Shown here piece by piece: positions 8,418 to 15,307 of a stretch of DNA of 36,619 bases. Source of the stretch: an uncultured Pseudomonadota bacterium (GTDB lineage Bacteria; Pseudomonadota; Alphaproteobacteria; Rs-D84); NCBI GenBank assembly GCA_949288265.1, contig CASEJM010000025.1, forward strand, positions 1-36,619. The letters are read 5' to 3'. The translations under genes were made by a program, and so were the position numbers. How positions within the stretch are numbered: position 1 is the first letter of the stretch; each line of letters begins with the position of its first letter. The notes under the pieces are model-generated. The model ran no database searches. It had not been told where the DNA came from and saw only the letters and a program-made list of their open reading frames with translations.

Positions 8418-8445
8418 ACAACCGGCTTTATGCCGGTTGTTTTTA
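8418..8445. terminator. bidirectional terminator between FKBP gene and particle module
   Basis: ACAACCGGC-TTTAT-GCCGGTTGT followed by TTTTTATTTT on the plus strand and TTTAATTTTTT on the minus strand. It closes the FKBP operon and also the leftmost gene of the phage-like module. Confidence 0.9.
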
Positions 8446-8709
8446 TTTTGTCTTTATTACTGCGCTTTTAATCAGCGCGACGTCATCGCGTATAGTGTCT
8501 AATTTTATTTGCAGCTTTCCTATACCAGTTTCTAGTATGGTTGTGCGGTTTTCAAGCGCTGTTATGCGACTGTCTGCACGTGCTAAATCTTCTAATGATG
8601 AATCTTGGCGTGCGGCCCAATATATTATGCCTGCGATAAAAGCAATTAAAAACCAACTGTTACGTAGAAAATCGACCAAACCGATGACACTTTTTGTTTC
8701 GGTCGACAT
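8443..8709 (-). CDS. Membrane-anchored coiled-coil phage protein (possible i-spanin or holin partner)
   Basis: The 88-residue protein has one membrane helix (about 17-33, WFLIAFIAGIIYWAARQ) followed by a heptad-rich segment (SSLEDLARADSRITALENRT onwards). An N-terminal anchor plus a coiled coil is the layout of inner-membrane spanins, and of small holin-like proteins encoded at the end of podoviral late operons. It is the last gene of the module before a terminator. No outer-membrane spanin partner is visible, so the assignment is tentative. Confidence 0.65.
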   Translation of the reverse strand: MSTETKSVIGLVDFLRNSWFLIAFIAGIIYWAARQDSSLEDLARADSRITALENRTTILETGIGKLQIKLDTIRDDVALIKSAVIKTK

Positions 8710-8710
8710 T

Positions 8711-8902
8711 TTATTTTCCTCGTTCTATTAAAGTTTCTATTTGATGAATCAAAGCGCGTTGGGCTTCAAGACTGCGCAGTTGCGCATCCGTTGCGTCTGG
8801 GCCCAATACGCGTTCTATTGTGATTTTACGTAAGTGTTTTAGAACTGCAATGCCAGAAGTGGTTGCGAATGTTCGAGCATAGTTTTGTTCAATGTCTTTC
8901 AT
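8711..8902 (-). CDS. Bbp19-like small phage structural protein
   Basis: The 63 residues match the pattern of the Bbp19 family of the Bordetella podovirus BPP-1: YARTFATTSGIAVLKHLR near the N-terminus and a final helix with RSLEAQRALIHQIETLIERG. Such genes sit beside portal and structural genes in alphaproteobacterial prophages. The ATG has a clean AGGAG site located just past the portal stop, so it is translated from the portal message. Confidence 0.65.
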   Translation of the reverse strand: MKDIEQNYARTFATTSGIAVLKHLRKITIERVLGPDATDAQLRSLEAQRALIHQIETLIERGK

Positions 8903-8919
8903 AGTGAAATCTCCTTATG

Positions 8920-10143
8920 TCATAGTAGAGTTTCTTCTAAAGCCATCTTTGCGATTGGAGCGATGTATTTTAGTTCTGCGTCACTATGAAGCGATATTTT
9001 TTCAATTACACCGCGTCGCGATAGTATTTGTAAACCTCTTTCTACTAACGGGCGAATGAACTCGTGTAATAAGCGACCGTAGGTTGCTCCCAAAATACGC
9101 ATCATATCTGCGTTACGAGCCATTATTTCTGTCGCTGTCATTTCTTTTTCGCTTAACAACCCCAGTCTGTCTGCTAATAGCGCGTGCCTGATACGTTCAC
9201 GTAAATCTTTTAATATTATTTGTGATACGTCGAAATCTGCTCCTGATGCCAACGGTGTTAAACCTGAAGAACCTACTGCTTTTGGGATTATTGCTCCTGG
9301 CGTTAGGTTTATATTAGATAAATTTATTACACCGTCATCATCAGCCTGCCAAATTCCAGATACTGCAATGGTTGCGTTTTTAAGAACTAATTCTACCACT
9401 TTATTTACAGTTTTTATATCCGGTAATGCTCGCATTACTGGGCCTCTGCCGTATAGTTCACCGCTTGCGACGGACCAACGAAAGATTATATAGGGGTTCG
9501 TTTCAAATTTACCTGTGGCTACGATATTATTTTCTATATCGCCACCTACATCCAGCCAAGCTACAAATTCTGTATCAACCAGACTTTGAACTAATCTCAG
9601 TGGTGTTTCAGGGTCTTGTTTTATCTGATCTTGCAGATCTGCCGGTGGCGTCCAAGAGGGGTATTTTTCCATTACTTCGCGTGCGGACATTGTTGCGGTA
9701 TGAAAAATTGCGTCTTTTAAAATTGCTATGTCGCGCATAGGTATTGCCGTAAACGAAAACGCCGACGCAGAACCGATGGGGTTCTCTGCCATAAACAAGC
9801 AAGCAGTTCCAAGAATTATCAGGTCCATATAGCATTGGTGTATCGTTGTATAAAAATTAGAGTCGTTTAGGTTTGCACGTAGTGCGATTGTTGCTAAATT
9901 TGCGTCAGGTGATTCCATACTTTCTGGTACCAAAGAAACCCATAACGATTCTGGTGGAGTTAATAAAGAATAAATTGAAGCCGCTAAGTTATCCACGGCA
10001 TCAGCGGCAGTCGCATCAAATAGCGTTGCCGCATCATCGTCTGCAGTAGGGCAAGTATAACGCATCGCGCTTTCCCAGCGATTTAACCACGGTGCACGCA
10101 GGTCAATTGCTTTACGATACATTTGCTGTAAATTTGGTTTCAT
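8920..10143 (-). CDS. Podoviral portal (head-to-tail connector) protein
   Basis: The portal forms the dodecameric ring at one capsid vertex that nucleates assembly, docks the terminase and conducts DNA. The N-terminal pattern is that of the T7 gp8/Head-tail connector family: RKAIDLRAPWLNRWESAMRY, DATAADAVDNLAASIYSLLT and PPESLWVSLVPE. Later stretches such as FRWSVASGELYGRGPVMRAL and MTATEIMARNADMMRILGAT are also typical. At 407 residues it is shorter than T7 gp8 (536), missing mainly C-terminal length. AGGAG precedes the ATG, and the terminase nuclease gene ends 15 bp upstream. Confidence 0.88.
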   Translation of the reverse strand: MKPNLQQMYRKAIDLRAPWLNRWESAMRYTCPTADDDAATLFDATAADAVDNLAASIYSLLTPPESLWVSLVPESMESPDANLATIALRANLNDSNFYTTIHQCYMDLIILGTACLFMAENPIGSASAFSFTAIPMRDIAILKDAIFHTATMSAREVMEKYPSWTPPADLQDQIKQDPETPLRLVQSLVDTEFVAWLDVGGDIENNIVATGKFETNPYIIFRWSVASGELYGRGPVMRALPDIKTVNKVVELVLKNATIAVSGIWQADDDGVINLSNINLTPGAIIPKAVGSSGLTPLASGADFDVSQIILKDLRERIRHALLADRLGLLSEKEMTATEIMARNADMMRILGATYGRLLHEFIRPLVERGLQILSRRGVIEKISLHSDAELKYIAPIAKMALEETLL

Positions 10144-10158
10144 AATAGAGCTCCTTAT

Positions 10159-11007
10159 TTATATTTTGAAATCTGTTTTTGCGGAAAAAGTATATGGTGC
10201 GCGTCCGATTGGTCGTATGGGAATTACTGCTGTACATATTGCGCCGGCAGTTGCGTCAAGACCATCGTCATGACCAACGCCCCCCATCGGAGTCCACCCC
10301 AGCATTTCCGCAATCAGTGGGGTAGATTGAACTCGTCGGTGTGCGTGCAGACGTCCCGACGTTAGTATTGGTTCAATCGCATCTAAAATTCTTGTTTCTT
10401 TATTTTTATGATTAACAACTTTTTGAATGTTAACTGTTATGTTTCTATTGGCGGCAACATTGCGCATAATTTCTGGCAGCGCGTTTCCTATGCCATTAGT
10501 TTCAATATATATACGCCTTAGCCCATGGTGCGTAATGAAATCCAGAACTGTTTCGCATTGCTTTGCCAGTGGGTGTAATTCATCATCAGCAACAACTAGA
10601 TACATAATATCGTGGATGAATATGTTTTTATTTTTATCATCGCGATATATTAATACGCAGACGCTGCCGTCAGAATTTTTTCTTCCGGTTGAAGGGTCCC
10701 AGTAAACAGATGCGCCTGTGATTAACGTTTCACCTATTTTTGCATTTCGTGGGTCAAATTCGTCATCGTATAATTTTAAAGCATCGGGATCTAAACGCGC
10801 TCTATCAGGGGCGATGAATTCAAGCATCATCTGAGCTGAGAAATATCGTGCTCCTACGGCATTTCGCAGTTCTTCTATGCGAGAAATCGGGAATAATTCC
10901 GGCCAAGTTGGTGTGCCATCGGCAGAAATTATAGGTATTTTTAATTCGCGGTACCCGCGTAAAAAAGGCGTTGAAAAAGCAAAATTTTTATATACTATAT
11001 TTGACAT
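10159..11007 (-). CDS. Terminase large subunit, nuclease half (split gene)
   Basis: The 282 residues correspond to the C-terminal half of T7-type TerL. YRELKIPIISADGTPTWPEL and FSAQMMLEF match the post-ATPase linker. The RNase H-like nuclease carries candidate metal ligands Asp104 (VYWDPSTGRK), Glu169 (IYIETNGIG) and Asp247/248/251 (GHDDGLDA). It contains no P-loop; that is encoded separately at 14333-14935. The start codon overlaps that of dnaB on the other strand by two bases, and its AGGGG ribosome-binding site lies inside dnaB. All expected nuclease residues are present, so the half-gene looks functional. Confidence 0.88.
   Translation of the reverse strand: MSNIVYKNFAFSTPFLRGYRELKIPIISADGTPTWPELFPISRIEELRNAVGARYFSAQMMLEFIAPDRARLDPDALKLYDDEFDPRNAKIGETLITGASVYWDPSTGRKNSDGSVCVLIYRDDKNKNIFIHDIMYLVVADDELHPLAKQCETVLDFITHHGLRRIYIETNGIGNALPEIMRNVAANRNITVNIQKVVNHKNKETRILDAIEPILTSGRLHAHRRVQSTPLIAEMLGWTPMGGVGHDDGLDATAGAICTAVIPIRPIGRAPYTFSAKTDFKI
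10971..10998 (+). promoter_or_regulatory. possible dnaB promoter inside the terminase nuclease gene
   Basis: TTGAAA-N16-TACTAT lies within the 5' end of the opposite-strand terminase gene. The -10 ends 7 bases before the dnaB ATG, which predicts a leaderless dnaB message. No Shine-Dalgarno sequence is present upstream of that ATG. Confidence 0.5.
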
Positions 11008-12562
11008 GGACTTTACCCCTAAAACTTTACCAACGAACTTAGAAGCTGAACAGGCTGTTTTAGCCGCCGTACTTATGAATAACCGTGCGTTGGAACGGGT
11101 GTCTGAATTTTTAAAGGCGGAACATTTTTCACATCCTGCCCATCAAGAAATTTATAAATTAGCCGAACGTCAATTTGCTGCCGGGATTCCATTTGATATA
11201 ATCACCGCAAAAAATTATTTGGACCAGCAAGGGGTTTTAGAATCCGTAGGTGGTGTTGACTATTTAACACAGTTGGCGTCGGCTGGTGCAACCGTTGTTA
11301 ATGTTGAGCAATATGGTCGCATCGTTTATGAAAATGCTATGCGGCGAGAACTAATAAATTTAGGTCAATCCATTACAGATTCCGCGTTTGTTGAAGATTT
11401 GGATAATCCTGTTTCTGCACAAATTGAAAGTGCCGAACAAAAATTATTTGAAATGGCGTCGTCTGGTGTTTCAGAACGCGAGGTTGCATCTATCGGAAGT
11501 GCTTTACAAGAAGCTTTAAAAGAAGCCGAGGTTGCGTATAAAGCCGATGGTAAATTGTCCGGGTTAACGACTGGTTTGAATGCGCTGGATAAATCCATCA
11601 GTGGTTTGCATCATTCTGATTTAGTAATCATTGCTGGGCGTCCTGCAATGGGAAAGACTACGTTAGCTATGAACATTGCTTTTAATGCGGCGAATGCAAT
11701 TTTATACGGGCGGGCGAACGAACGTTATAAAGGTGTTGTTGCCTTTTTCAGTCTTGAAATGTCAAAGTCTCAGTTGGCGGCGCGTGTTTTATCTTCGCAA
11801 TCAAAAATACCGGCCTCGGCAATGCGAGAAGGTTCCTTGACTGACGAAGACTTTTTAAAGATGTCTCAGTATGCAGATGCAATTAGTAAGGTTCCTTTGT
11901 TTATAGACGATACTCCTGGTATGTCTGTACCTATGATACGTACAAGAGCAAGACGTCTGGCGCGTCAACATGGAGGAGTTGCTTTGATCGTAATTGATTA
12001 TTTACAGTTAATGACGTCACCTGGCGGTAAAAATAAAGATAATCGCGTTCAAGAAATTTCTGAAATAACACGCGGTTTAAAAATGTTAGCTAAGGAACTT
12101 GATGTCCCGGTTATTGCATTATCACAGTTGTCTCGTAGCGTTGAATCGCGCGATGATAAGCGTCCGCAATTATCTGATTTACGCGAATCCGGTTCCATTG
12201 AACAAGATGCGGATATTGTGATGTTCACATATCGTGAAGAATATTATTTAGATAATCGTGACCCATCGCAGAGAATTTCAGGCAACGCAAACGAAAAGAT
12301 AATTGAGAATTATCAACGTCGTTTAGAAAGGGCGCGTGGTAAGGCCGATGTAATTATAGGTAAAAACCGTCATGGTCGTCCTGAAACCGTGCGCATGGCG
12401 TTCTTTGGTGACTATAGTTTATTTGATAATTTGGACGAGGTTAATGCGCGCGGTGAAAACGATTTTGCAGATTCAGTGCCGGTTGTACCAATTGCAGATG
12501 ATGGCAGTTTTGAACCTTCGCCAATTGACGCAGATGCAATCCCAGATGACATGCCGTTGTAA
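11006..12562 (+). CDS. dnaB: Replicative DNA helicase DnaB
   Basis: This is a full-length chromosomal-type DnaB (518 residues), the hexameric helicase that unwinds the replication fork and binds primase. The N-terminal collar domain (LPTNLEAEQAVLAAVL) is followed by the RecA-like motor, with Walker A GRPAMGKT (211-218), Walker B ALIVIDYLQLM and motif LSQLSRSVESR. SDLRESGSIEQDADIV and IGKNRHGRP close the core. There is no intein. I chose ATG 11006, where family homology begins; an open frame extends upstream to 10877 but only as the shadow of the terminase gene. It heads a plus-strand cassette of three genes inside the phage-like module. Confidence 0.97.
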   Translation: MDFTPKTLPTNLEAEQAVLAAVLMNNRALERVSEFLKAEHFSHPAHQEIYKLAERQFAAGIPFDIITAKNYLDQQGVLESVGGVDYLTQLASAGATVVNVEQYGRIVYENAMRRELINLGQSITDSAFVEDLDNPVSAQIESAEQKLFEMASSGVSEREVASIGSALQEALKEAEVAYKADGKLSGLTTGLNALDKSISGLHHSDLVIIAGRPAMGKTTLAMNIAFNAANAILYGRANERYKGVVAFFSLEMSKSQLAARVLSSQSKIPASAMREGSLTDEDFLKMSQYADAISKVPLFIDDTPGMSVPMIRTRARRLARQHGGVALIVIDYLQLMTSPGGKNKDNRVQEISEITRGLKMLAKELDVPVIALSQLSRSVESRDDKRPQLSDLRESGSIEQDADIVMFTYREEYYLDNRDPSQRISGNANEKIIENYQRRLERARGKADVIIGKNRHGRPETVRMAFFGDYSLFDNLDEVNARGENDFADSVPVVPIADDGSFEPSPIDADAIPDDMPL

Positions 12563-12573
12563 TAATTTTATGC

Positions 12574-12610
12574 TTGCTAAACTCCTAGAAATTGACTAAA
12601 ATTTTGTCAA
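12574..12610 (+). promoter_or_regulatory. promoter and palindromic operator of the double-HTH regulator
   Basis: TTGCTA-N17-TAAAAT (12574-12602) lies in the short gap after dnaB. An inverted repeat TTGAC-N9-GTCAA (12592-12610) overlaps the -10 and the expected transcription start. This is the usual position of an autoregulatory operator for an XRE-type repressor. Confidence 0.5.
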
Positions 12611-12631
12611 GAAATTCTAAGGAGACTTACG

Positions 12632-13639
12632 ATGGCGCAAGAAGAAATAATTTTCCCAAATAATATCAGAAACATTCGTATGGCTAATGGTATGAAAATG
12701 ACGGAATTGGCGCGTCAAGCAAATTTGTCTTTATCCGCCGTTTCTAAGATTGAAAAGGGCGTTCGTAGATTGAACCAAAAGCAGCTTTTGAATATTTGCA
12801 ATATATTGGGTTGTAAACTTTCCGACATTTTCATTAAAGAGTCTGATGAAGTTGCGGGGCAATGGCAAAACGAAATTAAGCGTCGTCTGAATGATAACGA
12901 AGATAGCGGATTAAAGATTTTTGGTAGCGGTCTTCGTAAAATACGTCAAAGTTCTGGTAAAACCATTGCACAGGCTGCTAAAGATGCAGGTATGACCTTG
13001 TCCGTTTATCATAAGATAGAGGTGGGACAGCGCGAGATATATCAGAACGAAATAGAACCATTGGCAGAGTCTTTTGCTTATACTGCAGAAACGTTGCTTG
13101 ATAAAATTGCGGCTTTATATAAATCTGGCGAGTTAAATAAACAGATAAATAAGGTTAAAGAACGCGTAAAGTCTGTTCTTATACCTGGTAACCCTTTATC
13201 GGGTATTGATATGCATAGCAGCTTATATGGTGCAAAATTATACGACAGCGCACGTAAAAAGTTGGTGCCTGTTTTTGGTATGCCATCCGGTAAATCAATT
13301 GCGTTTAAAAAGTCGGATAAGACCATGATTGTGGCCCCCATGCCTTTAGAGGGGCATAAAAGTATATATGCAGTTATGCCGAATTCAAAACGTTTGGGTG
13401 GTTTTATTCCTGAAAAATCGTATATATTTGCAGACGCGGAAACGCCGGCAGAAGTTGGTGATATGGCGGTGTGCATAGATGCAGATTTTAACGCATTGGA
13501 TTCAAACGATACTGCGACTGCTCAGGTTGTCAGCGTTCGCCAAGATTCTAAGGGTAAGATATACGGTCAGATTTCATCACCCGAAGAAAAAATAATTGGT
13601 AAAACGATGCATAAAGTAGTTATGATAGTCATGGAATGA
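12632..13639 (+). CDS. Double-HTH (XRE) regulator with S24-like C-terminal domain
   Basis: The 335-residue protein has two XRE helix-turn-helix domains. The first spans about 11-66 (MKMTELARQANLSLSAVSKI) and the second about 95-150 (KTIAQAAKDAGMTLSVYHKI). The C-terminal region from about 210 resembles the LexA/CI S24 fold: YIFADAETPAEVGDMAVCID, then GKIYGQISSPEEKIIG. I cannot see a convincing catalytic Ser-Lys pair, so it may lack self-cleavage. A strong AAGGAG site precedes the ATG. Its location between the two terminase halves makes it a candidate repressor or activator of the particle genes; it could instead control only its own cassette. Confidence 0.75.
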   Translation: MAQEEIIFPNNIRNIRMANGMKMTELARQANLSLSAVSKIEKGVRRLNQKQLLNICNILGCKLSDIFIKESDEVAGQWQNEIKRRLNDNEDSGLKIFGSGLRKIRQSSGKTIAQAAKDAGMTLSVYHKIEVGQREIYQNEIEPLAESFAYTAETLLDKIAALYKSGELNKQINKVKERVKSVLIPGNPLSGIDMHSSLYGAKLYDSARKKLVPVFGMPSGKSIAFKKSDKTMIVAPMPLEGHKSIYAVMPNSKRLGGFIPEKSYIFADAETPAEVGDMAVCIDADFNALDSNDTATAQVVSVRQDSKGKIYGQISSPEEKIIGKTMHKVVMIVME

Positions 13640-13661
13640 TTTCCCTAAGCAGGAGGGGGCA

Positions 13662-14336
13662 ATGAAAGCGAAAGCCAGTGTAGTAGCACAGAAACTATTA
13701 AATTTGTACCGTCAGGAACATGTAATTTTTGGTGGGTGGGCCGCTGTAAACCGTGTTTTTGTTGATGAAGCAGACCCTGATGTTCTGAAAGCTTTGCGTG
13801 ATTTACCTACTGGCAAAACGTTGATTAAGCATATTGAAAACCTTCGAAGCGGTAAAACCCCCATGGATTCAATAGAAAGAAATTTATTACCGTATGGTGG
13901 TATGATGGCAGAAACCGTTGTTACAGTACCATTAACTTCCGCAGAGTGGGCCGAACTAGAATCTGGAATAGAAGATTTCACCACGGATCAAGAAGGTTTG
14001 GATAAAATACAGCAGTTACGCGTCGTTAAAAAATTTGGCGATCAATGGTTGGTTGCAATTCGTGCCGCGTTATCTCAGCGTCCTGATTTGTTGGAAAAGT
14101 GGTCTGTTGTAAATAAAACATATCGTGCGTATTATTTATGGAAAGTGGCCAGCGATATGCTGAATCAACCTTTATCAGAACGTGCCCGTGCTCAGCTTCA
14201 GGTAGATATGCCAGAATACGAAACATATTTGCCTATGTTTGGTGATGCAGGTACGGAATTACTTGAGAAATTGCGTTCTTTCATTTCTTCTATGAAGCCC
14301 GCTGATGATACAGAAGATGACGGTTTAAACTATTAA
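13662..14336 (+). CDS. hypothetical protein downstream of the double-HTH regulator
   Basis: I do not recognise this 224-residue soluble protein. It is mostly helical with an acidic tail (KPADDTEDDGLNY) and notable stretches FGGWAAVNRVFVDEAD, NLLPYGGMMAETVVTVPLTS and KTYRAYYLWKVASDML. The gene follows the regulator by 22 bp with an AGGAGGGGG ribosome-binding site, one of the strongest in the window, so the two are probably co-expressed. Its stop codon overlaps that of the convergent terminase ATPase gene through a shared TTAA. Operon position suggests a partner of the regulator or an antitermination or packaging factor, but nothing in the sequence proves this. Confidence 0.7.
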   Translation: MKAKASVVAQKLLNLYRQEHVIFGGWAAVNRVFVDEADPDVLKALRDLPTGKTLIKHIENLRSGKTPMDSIERNLLPYGGMMAETVVTVPLTSAEWAELESGIEDFTTDQEGLDKIQQLRVVKKFGDQWLVAIRAALSQRPDLLEKWSVVNKTYRAYYLWKVASDMLNQPLSERARAQLQVDMPEYETYLPMFGDAGTELLEKLRSFISSMKPADDTEDDGLNY

Positions 14337-14935
14337 TCTTCTTTCGTGCGGTAGATTGTATCTAAGGTATGAGGGGTGCCAATGTAAATCATTGCGCCCG
14401 TAGGTGATAATATGAAATCTAATTCTCGCAGTCTTTCACGTAACATTTCTCTTTTCTGAGCCGTATTGCTTGTATTTGGTACTTCTACGTCGTCACATAT
14501 TATTAAATCGGCTCTAAGTCCAGTTATGTTGCCGTGTATACCCTGACAGGTAACAGAAGGTTCTCTGATACCGATTGGGCGATTTACGGTTATGCGACCT
14601 TGGGCCCATTCTTTTTTTATTGTTGGTATTAAATCTTGGCAAAGAGGGTGGTTTTCTAATATATGGCGGACGTGCGACACCATCCTTGTAGAAAGTCCGC
14701 TTTCAGCAGAAAGAATTAAAATTCTGGTTTCTGGGCGAAGGTGTAATACGCATGCGGCAAATATTCCTACAACCGTTGATTTACCAGAATGTCTGAACGC
14801 CATTAATAAACCTCGGTAAGGTTTGGTTTGCCATACGGAAACCAGAAAATCCATTATCTGTCGGTGGTGCGATGGGGTCGGCAAACCCAATACGTTATTC
14901 CACGTATCTAAGAATTCATGAAATGCATTATTCAT
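14333..14935 (-). CDS. Terminase large subunit, ATPase half (split gene)
   Basis: The 200 residues are the N-terminal motor domain of a T7-type TerL. The P-loop is FRHSGKST (47-54). RILILSAESGLSTRMVSHVR, the RITVNRP...REPSVTC strand and the GIHGNITGLRADLIICDD segment match the family; LIICDDVE (144-151) is Walker B. IYIGTPHT (184-190) is the coupling motif. The protein stops shortly after it, at IYRTKED, exactly where the family passes into the linker and nuclease; that remainder is encoded at 10159-11007. The motor is otherwise complete, so this is a clean domain split rather than decay. Confidence 0.88.
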   Translation of the reverse strand: MNNAFHEFLDTWNNVLGLPTPSHHRQIMDFLVSVWQTKPYRGLLMAFRHSGKSTVVGIFAACVLHLRPETRILILSAESGLSTRMVSHVRHILENHPLCQDLIPTIKKEWAQGRITVNRPIGIREPSVTCQGIHGNITGLRADLIICDDVEVPNTSNTAQKREMLRERLRELDFILSPTGAMIYIGTPHTLDTIYRTKED

Positions 14936-14941
14936 TGCGTT

Positions 14942-15289
14942 TTAGCCGATCAAGTCGTCAAACTTATCAAGTAATGATTGCAGTAAGTTTGGTTTAGTGA
15001 CTTTTATTTTTTTTAATTTTTCAACGTTATCTGCGCGTTTTTCTTTAAAGGGTTCTTCTGTTTCGGCTTTCAATCGTTTAAGAACGGCGCCGGTTGACAT
15101 GCTATTATTAGAAACGCCAGACGCGCCATATTTTGCCCGTTGCGTTGCAAGCGTTTTTTTTACTAAATTAGTTTTTTCTTTTTCATCTGCGGCCATATCA
15201 GCCAATATTTTTTGACGTTCGCTTTCAGCTTCTTTTTTTGAATCGCGATAATTTAATATTGATGTAACGTCTGATACTAGTTGTCCCAT
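14942..15289 (-). CDS. Small coiled-coil phage protein upstream of terminase
   Basis: The 115-residue protein is charged and helical, with an AADEKEKTNLVKKTLATQRA segment followed by KYGASGVSNNSMSTGAVLKR. The RAKYGASGV pattern recurs in small proteins between tail-tube and terminase genes of alphaproteobacterial podovirus-like prophages, usually annotated as internal virion or hypothetical. Its place directly before the terminase ATPase would also suit a small terminase subunit, but I see no HTH. The ATG is preceded by an AAGGAG-like site. Confidence 0.6.
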   Translation of the reverse strand: MGQLVSDVTSILNYRDSKKEAESERQKILADMAADEKEKTNLVKKTLATQRAKYGASGVSNNSMSTGAVLKRLKAETEEPFKEKRADNVEKLKKIKVTKPNLLQSLLDKFDDLIG

Positions 15290-15307
15290 TTGTATCTCCT
15301 TTTTTAG

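Noticed and set aside
10877-11005. N-terminal extension of dnaB by 43 codons
   Set aside because: The extension is the antisense of the terminase nuclease N-terminus and does not resemble DnaB; family homology starts at the ATG at 11006.
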